Assembly (NCBI GenBank): GCA_026004615.1
Contig: BPJM01000001.1
Location: forward strand, 507,482 to 571,481
Reading direction: 5' to 3'
DNA from: Planctomycetota bacterium
Lineage (GTDB): Bacteria; Planctomycetota; J058; J103
DNA length: 64,000 bases
Positions within the stretch are counted from its first letter, which is position 1, and each line of letters begins with the position of its first letter. Below are positions 34,551 to 47,045 of the stretch, one piece after another. Position numbers and translations under genes: made by a program. The notes beneath the pieces were generated by a model. The model saw only the letters and a program-made list of their open reading frames with translations, was not told where the DNA came from and made no database searches.

Positions 34551-35345
34551 TTATCGCTCCTCCGCCCCGCTCGCCGGGGCGAGCTCGCCCTGGTTGTCTC
34601 CGTGCGGCGCGGCGCGCCGCGCCGCCGGCTCCTGCGTGCCGGCCAGCAGATCGGGACGCCGCTCGCGGGTGCGCGCCGCCGCCTGTTCGGCGCGCCAGCG
34701 CGCCACCGCCTGGTGGTCGCCCGACAGCAGCACCTGCGGTACCGCCATCCCCCGAAACACGGGGGGGCGCGTGTACTGCGGGTACTCCAGCCACGGGCCG
34801 GCGAACGACTCCTCGATGGTCGAGGCCGCGTCCCCGAGCGCGCCCGGCAGCAGCCGCACCACCGCCTCGATGACCACCGCCGCCGCCGCCTCGCCGCCGG
34901 CCAGCACGTAGTCGCCGATCGACAGCTCCTCACACCCGGTGCCGAGTCGGATCCGCTCGTCGAACCCCTCGTAGCGCCCGCACACCAGCACCAGCCGCTC
35001 GGCCCGGCTCAGCTCCCGCACCAGCGGCTGCTCGAGCCGCCGCCCCTGCGGGCTCAGCAGCACCGCCCGCAGCCGCGGCGGCTCGCTGAGCGGCGGGGTG
35101 CCCGGCCCCACCGCGCGCCCGCACACCGCCTCCAGCGCGCGATAGACCGGCCCGCACTGCATCACCATACCCGGCCCGCCGCCGTACGGCCGGTCATCCA
35201 CCTTGCCCCAGCGGTTGCCCGCCCACTGCCGCAGGTCGTGCAGCCGGATCTCCACCACACCGGCCCGCTGCGCGCGACCGACGATGCTCTCGGCCACGAA
35301 GCCCTGGAGCATCCCGGGAAACAGCGTGATGACGTCGATGCGCAC
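34551..35345 (-). CDS. trmD: tRNA (guanine-N1)-methyltransferase TrmD
   Basis: The 264-residue product from GTG 35345 has IDVITLFPGML, the knot-forming segments PYGGGPGMVMQ, LVCGRYEGFDERI and IGDYVLAGGEAAAAVVIEAV, all TrmD hallmarks. It methylates G37 of tRNAs to prevent frameshifting. The usual rimM gene between rpsP and trmD is absent: only 87 nt separate them. Confidence 0.96.
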   Translation of the reverse strand: MRIDVITLFPGMLQGFVAESIVGRAQRAGVVEIRLHDLRQWAGNRWGKVDDRPYGGGPGMVMQCGPVYRALEAVCGRAVGPGTPPLSEPPRLRAVLLSPQGRRLEQPLVRELSRAERLVLVCGRYEGFDERIRLGTGCEELSIGDYVLAGGEAAAAVVIEAVVRLLPGALGDAASTIEESFAGPWLEYPQYTRPPVFRGMAVPQVLLSGDHQAVARWRAEQAAARTRERRPDLLAGTQEPAARRAAPHGDNQGELAPASGAEER

Positions 35346-35432
35346 AACCGGCGACGACCGCCCGCAGCGCTGCCCCCAGCCGCCGGGCGTCCGCGCGCGG
35401 AGCGGCGCGCGGCCTCCGGCCGCGGCCGGGGC

Positions 35433-35900
35433 TCAGGAGCGAGCCTTCTTCGCCTCCCGCTTTGCCTTCTTGGTGCCGAGTCCCAGCTCCGCCGCCTTCT
35501 GCCGGGCGGCAGCTGCTGCCTGCTTGTCGGCCTTCGCCGCTACGGCCGCCGCCTTGCGTGCTGCCGCCTCCGGGGCAGGGGCAGCCGGCGTGGGCGAGCC
35601 ACCCGCAGCGGCCGCGGCGCGCCGCGGCGCGCTGCCCCGCTTCCAGGGCGGCACGATGCCCTGCTTCTTGAGCAGGATGGCCACCGTGTGGGTCGGCTGT
35701 GCGCCGACCCCGAGCCAATAGTTCACCCGCGCCGCATCGATCCGCACCGGATCCCGAGAACCCGTGGTGCCGACGGGGTCGTAGATGCCGAGCGTCTCGA
35801 TCGCGCGCCCGTCGCGGGGCGCGCGCGCGTCGGCCGCCACGATGCGGTAAAAAGGCCGGTTCCTGCGGCCGTGGCGCTGCAGCCGGATCCTGACAGCCAT
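35433..35900 (-). CDS. rpsP: 30S ribosomal protein S16 with Ala/Lys-rich C-terminal extension
   Basis: Residues 1-85 are a normal bS16 ([36 protein letters not shown]). They are followed by about 70 residues of Ala/Lys/Pro-rich sequence, nearly doubling the usual 80-100 residue length. ATG 35900 has GGAGAGG about eight nt upstream. It heads the rpsP-trmD-rplS-yraN cluster, downstream of ffh. Confidence 0.96.
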   Translation of the reverse strand: MAVRIRLQRHGRRNRPFYRIVAADARAPRDGRAIETLGIYDPVGTTGSRDPVRIDAARVNYWLGVGAQPTHTVAILLKKQGIVPPWKRGSAPRRAAAAAGGSPTPAAPAPEAAARKAAAVAAKADKQAAAAARQKAAELGLGTKKAKREAKKARS

Positions 35901-35952
35901 CGAGCTTGCCTCTCCTCGCGTTGCGTCGCACCACCCCGAGCTCGGGGTCGCG

Positions 35953-35984
35953 ACGATAAAGGGTTCATTTTACCGGTCTGTCAA
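35953..35984 (-). promoter_or_regulatory. Promoter candidate for rpsP operon
   Basis: A perfect TTGACA (35984-35979, minus strand) is followed after 18 nt by TTTATC (35960-35955), within a short AT-rich patch. This would give a leader of about 45-50 nt containing the rpsP ribosome site. It lies between ffh and rpsP, so the ribosomal genes need not depend on the ffh transcript. Confidence 0.5.
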
Positions 35985-36015
35985 GCCAGCGGCGGCCCGG
36001 GACCTCTGCGGCCGC

Positions 36016-37424
36016 TCAGAATGGCTTGCGCCGCTTTTTCTTCGCCCGCGCGGCGGCGGCCTGCGCGGCGATCTGCTGCTCGAACTCCTTGCGCCCGCGG
36101 CCGAACATCTGGCGCAGGCCGGGCAGCTTGCCCATCTGCTTCATCATGTCCTGCACCTGCCGGAACTGCTTCAGCATGGAGGCGACCTCGGTCGGGCTGA
36201 GACCGCTGCCGCGCGCGATGCGCATGCGCCGGCTCTGGTTGATCAGCGTGTCGTCGCGGCGCTCCTCGGGCGTCATCGACAGGATCATCGCCTCGAGCCG
36301 GTTGATCTCCTTGTCGTCCAGCGGCATGTCCTTCAGCATGCGACCCATGCCCGGGATCATGCCGAGCCATTCGCGGATGGAACCGAGCCGCTTCAGCTGC
36401 GCAGCTGCCCGAGGAAGTCCTCCAGGGTGAAGCCGGCGCCCGAGAGCAGCTTGGCGGCATTGCGCTCCGCCTCCTCCTGGGAGATGACCTGCTGCGCCTT
36501 CTCGACCAGGGTGACGACGTCCCCCATGCCGAGGATGCGGCTCGCCATCCGGTCGGGGTGGAACTCCTCCAGCTTGTCCAGCTTCTCGCCCGTACCGACG
36601 AACTTGATCGGCTTGCCGGTGACCGCGCGCACCGACAGCGCCGCCCCGCCGCGGGCATCGCCGTCGAGCTTGGTCAGGATCACCCCGTCCAGCGGCAGCT
36701 GCTGGTCGAACTCGCGGGCCGAGCTCACCGCGTCCTGGCCCGTCATGGCATCCACGACCAGGAACACGTTGTGCGGTTGGACCCGGGCGCGGATCTCGCC
36801 CAGCTCCTCCATCAGCTCGCGGTCGATGTGCAACCGGCCTGCAGTGTCGAGGATGACGAAGTCGTACTGCTCCTTCTCGGCGAGCTGCACCGCGCGCTGG
36901 CAGATGCCGACCGGCTTGCCGCGCCGCCAGCCCGGCTCCTCGGAGTAGACCGGGACCTCGAGCTGGGCACCCAGCGCCCGCAGCTGCTCGACGGCGGCAG
37001 GCCGCTGCACGTCCGCGGCCACCAGCAGCGGCCGGTGGCCCTTCTGCTTGAGGTAGCGGGCGAGCTTGCCGCAGGTCGTGGTCTTGCCCGAGCCCTGCAG
37101 CCCGCACATCATGATCACGGTGGGCGCGCCCGAACGCGGATTGCGCCGGATCGCGGTGTCGCTCTCGCCCATGAGCCGGACCAGCTCGTCGTGCACGATC
37201 TTGACGATCTGCTGGCCCGGCTGGATGCCCCGGATCCGCTCCTGTCCGACCGCCCGCTCCTTGACGCGGGCGATGAAGTCCTTGACTACCCGGACGTTGA
37301 CGTCCGCGGCGAGCAGCGCTTGCCTGACCTCGCGCAGGCCCTCGTCGATGTTCGCCTCGGTCAGCCGCTTGCGGCGCAGCTTGTCGAGCGCGGAGGAGAG
37401 CCCCTCGGTGATCGACTCGAACAC
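36016..37424 (-). CDS. ffh: Signal recognition particle protein Ffh (one-base deletion near 36396-36402)
   Basis: The NG domain is intact from GTG 37424: [15 protein letters not shown] (G1), [13 protein letters not shown] (G3) and [11 protein letters not shown] (G4). After EDFLGQLR the frame stops at 36393. Restoring one C (CGCCAG instead of CGCAG) continues [19 protein letters not shown] and the Met-rich M domain to KKKRRKPF at 36016, giving 469 residues, the normal length. Ffh binds 4.5S RNA and signal sequences and is essential, so the deletion is almost certainly a sequence error. Confidence 0.92.
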
Positions 37425-37474
37425 CTCGCCGTGCCCCCGTAGGAACGACAGGCGCCCGCGGCGGCGGGCGCAAG

Positions 37475-37510
37475 GCTCTCGATCTTAGCTCCCGCCCCGG
37501 GTTGCGTCAA
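37475..37510 (-). promoter_or_regulatory. Promoter of ffh
   Basis: TTGACG (37510-37505, minus strand), a 17-nt spacer and TAAGAT (37487-37482) form one of the best sigma-70 matches in the window. Transcription would start near 37475, giving a leader of about 50 nt. Confidence 0.65.
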
Positions 37511-37526
37511 CGCACGGCTAGCCGGT

Positions 37527-40003
<2,477 letters not shown>

Positions 40004-40081
40004 CGGCGCCTCGTGCTGCCGCCCGGCGGCCCGCCGCCACCCCGCCTCCGCCCCGTGGCCGCCCGCTGCCCTGTTCGCCGC

Positions 40082-41164
40082 TCACAGCGCCGCCAGCCGC
40101 TGTTCGCAGTCGCGGCTCCGGAGCCGGGCGACGATCTCGTCGATCTCGCCGGCGAGGATGGATTCCAGCCCGAAGAAGCTCTCCTCCAGCCGGTGATCGG
40201 TGCAGCGGTTCTGCGGGAAGTTGTAGGTGCGGATGCGCTCGCTGCGGTCGCCCGAACCGATCAGGCTGCGCCGCAACGCCCCGCGCTCGCGCTCGCGCCG
40301 CTGCTGCTCGTGCTGGTACAGCCGCGCGCGCAGCAGCCGCATCGCCTCGGCCCGGTTCTGGTGCTGCGACTTGCCGCTCTGGCACTTGACCTCGATGCCG
40401 GTCGGCACGTGCACGATCCGCACCGCCGACTCGGTCTTGTTGACGTGCTGGCCGCCCGGCCCGCCCGCGCGCATGGTGTCGATGCGCAGATCCTGCGGGT
40501 CGATGTGGATCTCGACCTCTTCGACCTCGGGCAGCACCCCCACGGTCGCCATCGAGGTGTGGATGCGGCCCTGGCTCTCGGTCTTGGGTACCCGCTGCAC
40601 GCGGTGCCCGCCGGATTCGTAGCGGAACAGCCCGTACGCCCCCGGCCCCTTGACCCGGAAGATGACCTCGCGCAGCCCGCCGATCTCGGTCGGGCTCGCC
40701 TCGATGACCTCGACCTTGAGCCGGTGGCGCTCGGCGAAGCGCGTATACATGCCGAACAGGTCGGCGGCGAACAGCGCGGCCTCGTCCCCGCCGGTGCCGG
40801 CGCGGATCTCGACGATGACGTTCTTGTCGGATTCCGGATCGGCGGCGAAAAACCCCTGCTTCAGCCCCTGCAGGGCGGCCTCGAGCTGGGCGGCGAGCTG
40901 TTCGGCCTCCGCGGCGGCCAGCTCGCGGATCTCCGGGTCCGGATCCGCGCTCGCCAGTTCCCTGGCCTCGCGCAGCCGCCGTTCCAGCGCCCGGTAGTCC
41001 CGGTACGGGGCGACGCTCTTGAGCAGCTGGCCGAGTTCCTGCGACAGCCGCGCGGAGCGCGCGCCGTCGGCAGCCACCTCGGGCCGTGCGAGCTGGGCCT
41101 CCAGCTCGCGCGCGCGCGCATCGAGCTCCTGCAGCTTCTCGAGCAGACGGTCCTCGACCGCCAT
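40082..41164 (-). CDS. prfA: Peptide chain release factor 1
   Basis: The 360-residue product has the exact RF1 length. It carries RAGTGGDEAALFAADL, ESGGHRVQRVPKTESQGRIHTS, and the peptidyl-tRNA hydrolysis motif GGPGGQHVNKTESAVRI. ATG 41164 follows GGGAG at six nt. It recognises UAA and UAG. The rpmE-prfA-prmC-murA order is typical of deltaproteobacterial-type genomes. Confidence 0.97.
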   Translation of the reverse strand: MAVEDRLLEKLQELDARARELEAQLARPEVAADGARSARLSQELGQLLKSVAPYRDYRALERRLREARELASADPDPEIRELAAAEAEQLAAQLEAALQGLKQGFFAADPESDKNVIVEIRAGTGGDEAALFAADLFGMYTRFAERHRLKVEVIEASPTEIGGLREVIFRVKGPGAYGLFRYESGGHRVQRVPKTESQGRIHTSMATVGVLPEVEEVEIHIDPQDLRIDTMRAGGPGGQHVNKTESAVRIVHVPTGIEVKCQSGKSQHQNRAEAMRLLRARLYQHEQQRRERERGALRRSLIGSGDRSERIRTYNFPQNRCTDHRLEESFFGLESILAGEIDEIVARLRSRDCEQRLAAL

Positions 41165-41237
41165 TGCCACTCCCGGAGGCAGCTCGGCCAGACGCCCCGG
41201 CGAGGCCGGCGCGCCGCTGCCCCGCCGGCTCAGCGGC

Positions 41238-41713
41238 CTACGCGCCGGAACCGGCCTCGGAGGCCGCCGGGGCTCCCGCGGCCGCCTCGTTCGCCGCGGG
41301 GGCGACCTCACCCGCCTGGGCACCGCTGCCTGTCCGGCCTGCCCCGCCGGTCTTGCCGCCCTTCGCCGCCCGCTCCGTCTTGGCCGTCCTGGCCGTCTTG
41401 GCGCGCGGAGCGCCCTTGCCGGCGAGCGCCCCGAGCGGGGTGCCGCTGGGCGCGTTGCGCCGCCGCCTGCGCGTGCCGGCCCCGGCCTGCTCCTCGCTCG
41501 CCGCCGCCTTGCCGTCCTTCCAGCCGTACTTGCGCTGGAACTTCTCCACCCGGCCCGCGGTGTCCACGAACTTCTGCTTGCCGGTGTAGAACGGATGGCA
41601 CACCGAGCAGATCTCGATGCGGATCTCGGGCTTGGTCGAGCGGGTGACGAACGTGTTGCCGCAACCGCAGGTCACCTGCGTGACGTGGTAGTCGGGTGGA
41701 TGCCGCTCTTCAT
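41238..41713 (-). CDS. rpmE: 50S ribosomal protein L31 with long C-terminal tail (one-base deletion at 41694-41696)
   Basis: ATG 41713 begins MKSGIHP, but a run of three G (plus strand 41694-41696) where four are needed shifts the frame. The rest, [20 protein letters not shown]...[15 protein letters not shown], reads cleanly in the neighbouring frame. CGC and CSVC form the zinc ribbon of the Cys-containing L31 type. After about residue 75 a tail of about 80 Ala/Lys/Gly/Thr-rich residues follows, about doubling the normal length. The deletion is probably a sequence error. Confidence 0.88.
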
Positions 41714-41911
41714 GGTCGGTCTGGCCCCTCGGGCTGCGCGGAGCGAAGCCGCGCCGTTCGCTCGTAATGGTCCCTTCCCCGCCCCAACCGGCCGCGGCGG
41801 CGCCGCCCGCCGGCGCCAGCCGGGCCGGCCGCTGGAGAACCCCCTGGCGCCCGGCCGGGCGGCTATCCTTTGCCAGCGAGCGCAACATGATAGCAGCCAG
41901 GCGGGGGCGCT

Positions 41912-43210
41912 TCAATGGGGGCTTCGGCCCGCGAGCAGGGCCGCACGCGCCCCGTCGGCAAGCGTGCTGGCCGGGGCCGGGTAGAGGGCGACCAGCTCGG
42001 CGCCCGGATAGTAGCGCTGCAGGATCTCGCGGGTGCCGTAGCCACGCTCGGCCATGCCGCGGGCGCCGAACTGGCACATCCCGACCGCATGCCCCCAGCC
42101 CGCCCCGCGCCACCGCAGCCGCTCCCCCGCGTCCTCCACCTCGAAGCGGCTGGAGCGCAGCACCGAGGTGCCGAGCGCGCGCCGCAACGCCGCGCCGCTC
42201 AGCCGCAGCCGGCCGCCGGCGTGGGTCACCTCCACCAGCGCGACGTGCGCTCCCGGCCCTCGCTCGCGCACCGCCACCGAGACGAGCGGAGGCACCACGC
42301 CGCGCCCCGCGAGCGCGGCCGCGACTTCGTCTTTGCTCAGCTCCACCTCCCACTGGTAGTGGCGGCTCGCCTCGCAGAAGCCGCACGGGCCGCCGCCGAG
42401 CGGGGGGATGTCCGGGCCGCCGAAGACCCAGGCCGCCGGGATGGTCTCGCCGCCGCAGGTCGAGTGAAAGAACGCCGGAAACAGGCGCCCGCGCCAGCTC
42501 AACACCACCCCGAGCGTGCTGTGGACCGCCGCCCGCGCGCGCTCGGTCTCCTGGCTCAGTCCGCGGTAGACCTGCGAGCTGGCGCCGTCGGTCACATCGT
42601 AGGGCGCCCGCCGCCGGGCCTGGACCTGGTAGAGGGCGTAGCTGCGTGCCGCGATCGCCTGCGCGCGCAACGCCGCCTCCGGCCAGCTGAGCGGCATCTC
42701 GTTGCCGATCACACCGGCGACGTACGACTCCAGGTCCACCCGGTTGATCGCCAGCAGCTCCTGCCCGCTCCGCCACAGCACCACCAGCTCGCCGCGGTAG
42801 CGCGTGCCCTCGAGCTCGAGCGTGCCCGAGCGCTCGGGCACGACGCGGACGAAGCCGGGCCGGAACAGGTACCGGCCGAAGGCGAGACCGCTCTTTTCGG
42901 CGCGGAGCTGCGTCGGTGCGAGCGCCGCCCCGCGCGCGACCGGCTCGCCGCCGCGCTCGTCGAAGACCGCATAAGGCCCGTGCACCGCGACCGTGAGCGC
43001 GGCTACGCCCTCGCGCAGTGCCACCCGGACCAGCGGCGCGCCGCGCAGCGCCCGCGGCAGCTCCCACAGCTCCGCCCGCCCCCCGTCGCCCCCGAGCACG
43101 CACGAGAGCATCCCGCAGCCGAGTGCCACCGCGCCCGCGGCCGCAAGCGCCAGCGCCGCCCGCCGCCGCGGTTCGCCCCGCCGGCTGCGCCACCGGTGCC
43201 TGCGCCTCAT
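41912..43210 (-). CDS. SpoIID/LytB-domain protein
   Basis: The 432-residue product has an N-terminal signal anchor ([19 protein letters not shown]) and the SpoIID/LytB core: [16 protein letters not shown] with the catalytic Glu, [23 protein letters not shown] and [21 protein letters not shown]. SpoIID proteins are lytic transglycosylases that act on denuded glycan strands. They also occur in non-sporulating Gram-negatives, where amidases produce the substrate. ATG 43210 follows GGAGGAG. Confidence 0.88.
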   Translation of the reverse strand: MRRRHRWRSRRGEPRRRAALALAAAGAVALGCGMLSCVLGGDGGRAELWELPRALRGAPLVRVALREGVAALTVAVHGPYAVFDERGGEPVARGAALAPTQLRAEKSGLAFGRYLFRPGFVRVVPERSGTLELEGTRYRGELVVLWRSGQELLAINRVDLESYVAGVIGNEMPLSWPEAALRAQAIAARSYALYQVQARRRAPYDVTDGASSQVYRGLSQETERARAAVHSTLGVVLSWRGRLFPAFFHSTCGGETIPAAWVFGGPDIPPLGGGPCGFCEASRHYQWEVELSKDEVAAALAGRGVVPPLVSVAVRERGPGAHVALVEVTHAGGRLRLSGAALRRALGTSVLRSSRFEVEDAGERLRWRGAGWGHAVGMCQFGARGMAERGYGTREILQRYYPGAELVALYPAPASTLADGARAALLAGRSPH

Positions 43211-43277
43211 CTCGCTCCTCCGCCTGCCATGCGCTCCCCAGGCCTCCCCGACGCCATCGCCCCGCCCGCTGCCGCAC

Positions 43278-44462
43278 TCACAGCCCGGCGAGCGGCAGAG
43301 GGGGCTGGCGCTCGCGCGGCGCCTTGAACCCGAGGTGGGAGAAAGCGGCCGCGGTGGCGCAACGGCCGCGCGGGGTCTTGACCAAAAGCCCGCGGCGGAT
43401 CAGATACGGCTCGTACACCTCCTCGATGGTGCCCTCGGTCTCGCCCACCGCCACCGCGATGGTCTTGAGGCCGAGGGGCCCGCCGCCATGCCGGCAGAGC
43501 ACCCCGAGGATCTTGCGGTCCATCGCGTCCAGCCCGGCCTCGTCCACCCCGAGCATGCCCAGGCCCTGCTCCGCGATGGAGCGGGTAATGGCGCCGCGGC
43601 CCCGCACCTCCGCCACGTCAGCCAGCCGGCGCACGAACCGGTTCGCCACCCGCGGGCTGCCGCGCGCACGCTCGGCGATCAGGCGCGCGGCGGCAGGCTC
43701 GAGGGGTACGCCGATCAGACCCGCGGCACGTAGCGCGATGCGCTCGAGATCGTCCGGCGGGTAGGGCTCCAGCTTCTCCAGCACGCCGAACCGCGAGCGC
43801 AGCGGCGCGCTCAGCAGCCCCTCGCGGGTGGTGGCGCCCACCAGGGTGAACGGCTTGAGGTCGATCTTGATCGTGCGCGCGGCTGGACCCTGATCGAGCA
43901 CGATGTCGATCTCGAAGTCCTCCATCGCGGAGTACAGGTACTCTTCGACCGCCGGCGGCAGGCGATGGATCTCGTCGATGAACAGCACCTCCCCGTACTC
44001 GAGGTTGGTCAGCACCCCGGCCAGATCGCCGGGCCGCTCGATGGCCGGGCCGCTGGTGGCGCGCAGCCCGGCGCCGATCTCGCGCGCCAGCAGGTGGGCG
44101 AGCGTGGTCTTGCCCAGCCCGGGCTCGCCCGACAACAGCACGTGGTCGAGCGGGGCGCGCCGGCCCCCGCCGCGGCGGCTGCGGCGGCGCGCCGCCTCCA
44201 CGTACAGCGCGAGGTTCTCGACCACCCGGCTCTGGCCGATGAACTCGGCGAAGCTGCGCGGGCGCAGCGCCAGATCGAGCGCGCGATCCTCCCCGAGCGG
44301 TTCGGCGCCCACCGCCCGCCCCGCAGCTTCTGCCCTTGCGGCCTCGCCCCCCCCGCCCGCGCCCGCCGCCGGCTCGAGCGGCTCGTACAGCCGCTCCTCC
44401 TGCGCCGGCGGCGGCTGCTGCGGGCCGCGCGCCCGCCGCCCGCTGCTCGCCCTGGTGGCCAC
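43278..44462 (-). CDS. ruvB: Holliday junction branch migration helicase RuvB
   Basis: The 394-residue product carries RPRSFAEFIGQ, Walker A GEPGLGKTT (the usual P of GPP is E), TSGPAIERPGDLAG, Walker B VLFIDEIHRL, GATTREGLLSAPLRSRFG and the C-terminal winged-helix segment. The first 60 residues form an extra, low-complexity Ala/Gly/Pro extension. GTG 44462 lies behind GGGAGGG. ruvA and ruvC are not adjacent. Confidence 0.96.
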   Translation of the reverse strand: MATRASSGRRARGPQQPPPAQEERLYEPLEPAAGAGGGGEAARAEAAGRAVGAEPLGEDRALDLALRPRSFAEFIGQSRVVENLALYVEAARRRSRRGGGRRAPLDHVLLSGEPGLGKTTLAHLLAREIGAGLRATSGPAIERPGDLAGVLTNLEYGEVLFIDEIHRLPPAVEEYLYSAMEDFEIDIVLDQGPAARTIKIDLKPFTLVGATTREGLLSAPLRSRFGVLEKLEPYPPDDLERIALRAAGLIGVPLEPAAARLIAERARGSPRVANRFVRRLADVAEVRGRGAITRSIAEQGLGMLGVDEAGLDAMDRKILGVLCRHGGGPLGLKTIAVAVGETEGTIEEVYEPYLIRRGLLVKTPRGRCATAAAFSHLGFKAPRERQPPLPLAGL

Positions 44463-44652
44463 TGCACCCTCCCCACCGCTGCGGTTCTCGCCGGCCGGCC
44501 GCAGCGCCGGCGCACCCTTCGCTCGCGCCCGCCCGCCGGCACCAGGAGTCTAGCGCCGGCGTCTGACATAGCCCGAACACGCCCCGCAGGAACGATCGGC
44601 CGATCCCGCCGTGCGCTTGACCGCAGCTGTCTTCGGCCGCCGCTGGTGGCCC

Positions 44653-46068
44653 TCAGGCCCCGCCAGCCGCCAGGGCGTTGCGCTCGTAGCGCCCGAGCCG
44701 CTCGCGCAGCTCGGCCGCCTCGAGCGTGACGAGCCGGCGCTCGCGCACCACGAACCGCCCGCCCACGACCACGTCGGTCAGCCAGCTCCGGGTGGCGCCG
44801 GTGTGCACCAGGTTGTTGAGCAGCGCCCGCGTGTCCAGCCCGTGGTGCGGGGCGAGCGCGGGCTCGGAGTAGTCCACCGCGATCAGGTCCGCGGCCTGCC
44901 CGGCCTCGAGCTCGCCCGCCCCGAACCCCAGCAGCTCGGCGCTGCCGCGGCTCGCCATGGTGAAGACCGGGCACGGCCCCAGCCGGCCGGCCGCCGCCTG
45001 CACCAGCACCCCCATGCGGTGCTTGCTCACCCGCTGCAACAGCTCCGCCGTCCGCATCTCGGCGAAGGGGTCCACGCTGTTGTTGCCGCCCGGCCCGTCG
45101 CAGCCGAGCCCGACCACCACCCCGGCGCGCACCGCCGCCTCCAGGTCGGTGATCCCGTCCCCGAGGAACATGTTCGCCAGGGGGTTGTAGGCGAGCCCGC
45201 CGCCCTGCGCCCCCAATAGCTCCCACTCCTCGCGATCCAGCCAGCAGCCGTGCACCACCGTCAGCCACCGGTCCACCACCCCCAGCGCTTCGAGCGCCCG
45301 CAGCGGCGTGGCGCCCAGCCGCTCGCGCGCGAACTCGACATCGTGGCGCTGTTCGGCCAGGTGGATGTGCATCCGCGTCCGGAGCTCGGCGGCGAGCGCG
45401 TGCGCGCGCACGATCAGGTCGACCGAAGCGCCGTGCAGCGAGTGCGGCGCCGGCAGCACGCGCACGAAGGGATCGTCCCGGTAGCGGGCGTGCAGCCGGC
45501 GCACCGCCGCGATCGCCTCCGCGGGCTGCTCGCGAAAGCGCGCCCGCGCGGGCGCCCCGCCCTGGTCGTACAGCGCCCGCACCAGCGCCACCCGCAGCCC
45601 CACCCGCCGCGCGGTCCGGATCACGAGCTCGTCCAGCTCCGTCGCCTCAGCCCGCCGGCCGCCGTCCGGCTGGCGGTGCAGGTAGAAGAACTCCCCCACC
45701 GCGGTGATGCCGCTGCGCGCCATCTCGGAGAAGGCGAGCAGCATCGCGGTCTCGAGATCCTCGTCGTCCAGCCGCAGCACCAGCGGGTACATGTGCTCGT
45801 CGACCCAGTGGCGGAAGCTCGGCGCGTCGTCGGCGCGGCCGCGCAACAACACCTGGAAGGCGTGCGAGTGCGCATTCACGCAGCCGGGCAGCAGCAGCCG
45901 GCCCGCCAGCACGTGCTCCTCGCCGAGACCCGGGCCATAGAGCTGCTCGGGCGGCGCGACGCGCACGATGGCGCCGCGCGCCGGATCGACCGCGAGCGCG
46001 AGCCCCGCGCGCAACTCCCCGCCGGTATACAGGTAGTCGCCCCGGATGATGTCGTAGCGTTCGCCCAT
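44653..46068 (-). CDS. Amidohydrolase-superfamily deaminase (HutF/SsnA-like)
   Basis: The 471-residue product has LLPGCVNAHSHAFQ (HxH metal site), the segment GEFFYLHRQPDG seen in formimidoylglutamate deiminases, HIHLAEQ, VVHGCWL and GLGCDGPGGNNSVD, which together give the metal and catalytic residues of subtype III amidohydrolases. Substrates in the group include formiminoglutamate, guanine and S-adenosylhomocysteine. The xdhC gene diverges from it, so purine catabolism is plausible, but the pattern is nearer HutF. ATG 46068 follows GGAGGAGAGG. Confidence 0.8.
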   Translation of the reverse strand: MGERYDIIRGDYLYTGGELRAGLALAVDPARGAIVRVAPPEQLYGPGLGEEHVLAGRLLLPGCVNAHSHAFQVLLRGRADDAPSFRHWVDEHMYPLVLRLDDEDLETAMLLAFSEMARSGITAVGEFFYLHRQPDGGRRAEATELDELVIRTARRVGLRVALVRALYDQGGAPARARFREQPAEAIAAVRRLHARYRDDPFVRVLPAPHSLHGASVDLIVRAHALAAELRTRMHIHLAEQRHDVEFARERLGATPLRALEALGVVDRWLTVVHGCWLDREEWELLGAQGGGLAYNPLANMFLGDGITDLEAAVRAGVVVGLGCDGPGGNNSVDPFAEMRTAELLQRVSKHRMGVLVQAAAGRLGPCPVFTMASRGSAELLGFGAGELEAGQAADLIAVDYSEPALAPHHGLDTRALLNNLVHTGATRSWLTDVVVGGRFVVRERRLVTLEAAELRERLGRYERNALAAGGA

Positions 46069-46180
46069 CGCCTCTCCTCCCGGTGCCGCTGGCGCGACAT
46101 CTCAACGGCTGCGCCCCCGGGCACGCAACCCTGCGGGGCGGCGGCGGAGCGGGCCGGCAGCGCCAGGCGGCGCCGACGGC

Positions 46181-46193
46181 TATCATGGAGGCC
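46181..46193 (+). promoter_or_regulatory. -10 box directly before xdhC
   Basis: TATCAT at 46181-46186 predicts transcription from about 46193, one nt before ATG 46194. No clear -35 hexamer is present, so confidence is limited. Confidence 0.3.
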
Positions 46194-47045
46194 ATGGAAG
46201 CGGCGGCGTTCCATGCGCGGGTGGCGGAGCTGTTGCGGGCGGGCCAGCCCTTCGGCACCGCGCGCCTGATCGACTTCAAGGGCTCGGTGCCGCAAGCGCC
46301 CGGCGCGGCCATGATCGTGCACCCCGGTGGCGCGATCGAGGGCACGATCGGCGGCGGGCGTTTCGAGGCGGCGGTGACGACCGAGCTGCTCGGCATGCTG
46401 CAGGACGGGGGGCGTATCGCGCTCAGGACCTACACCCTGAGCCGCGACGAACTCGGCATGTACTGCGCCGGGCAGGCGCAGGTGCTGCTCGAGGCGTTCG
46501 CGCCGGCCGCCGAGCTGGTCATCTTCGGCGGCGGGCACGTCGGGGCGGCGCTGGTGCGGCTGGCGCGGCAGGTGGGCGGTTTCCGCATCACGGTCGTGGA
46601 CGATCGGCTGCCGTACGCCGCCCCCGAGCACCACCCGGACGCCGACCGGGTGGTGCACACCGACCCCACCTACACCGAGGGGCTGCCGGCGCTGGGGCCG
46701 TGGAGCTACGCGGTGCTGGTGACGCGCTGCCACGAGGTCGACCGGACGCTGCTCGCGCGGCTGGCGCCGCTCGATCTCGCCTACCTGGGCATGATCGGCA
46801 GCCGCGCCAAGTGGGGGCAGATCCGCCGGCTGCTCGAACGCGAGGGCATCGCGCCGGCGCAGCTCGATCGGGTGCACGCGCCGATCGGGCTCGATCTGGG
46901 ACGCACCAAGCGGCCCGAGGAGGTGGCGCTGTCGATCCTGGCCGAGGTGGTCAGGACCCGCAACCAGCGCGAGGCCAGGCGCGCGGCCGCTGCGAGGGCG
47001 GCGCAGGCGGCGGGCGGGGGCGAGGGTCAGGCTGCGGGGGGCTGA
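46194..47045 (+). CDS. xdhC: XdhC/CoxI family molybdenum-enzyme maturation protein
   Basis: The 283-residue product has the XdhC_CoxI domain (GSVPQAPGAAMIVHPGG, EGTIGGGRFEAAV) and a C-terminal Rossmann-like part with IFGGGHVGAALVRLA, then GMIGSRAKW and LDLGRTKRPEEVALSI. XdhC binds molybdenum cofactor and helps insert it, sulfurated, into xanthine dehydrogenase or CO-dehydrogenase-like enzymes. No such enzyme is encoded in the window. ATG 46194 is used; ATG 46185 is possible. Its stop codon abuts a palindromic repeat element. Confidence 0.9.
   Translation: MEAAAFHARVAELLRAGQPFGTARLIDFKGSVPQAPGAAMIVHPGGAIEGTIGGGRFEAAVTTELLGMLQDGGRIALRTYTLSRDELGMYCAGQAQVLLEAFAPAAELVIFGGGHVGAALVRLARQVGGFRITVVDDRLPYAAPEHHPDADRVVHTDPTYTEGLPALGPWSYAVLVTRCHEVDRTLLARLAPLDLAYLGMIGSRAKWGQIRRLLEREGIAPAQLDRVHAPIGLDLGRTKRPEEVALSILAEVVRTRNQREARRAAAARAAQAAGGGEGQAAGG

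Noticed and set aside
44653..46068. Firm naming of the deaminase as hutF or guanine deaminase
   Set aside because: Metal-site motifs are shared by several deaminases; no other hut gene is adjacent and the xdhC link is only positional.
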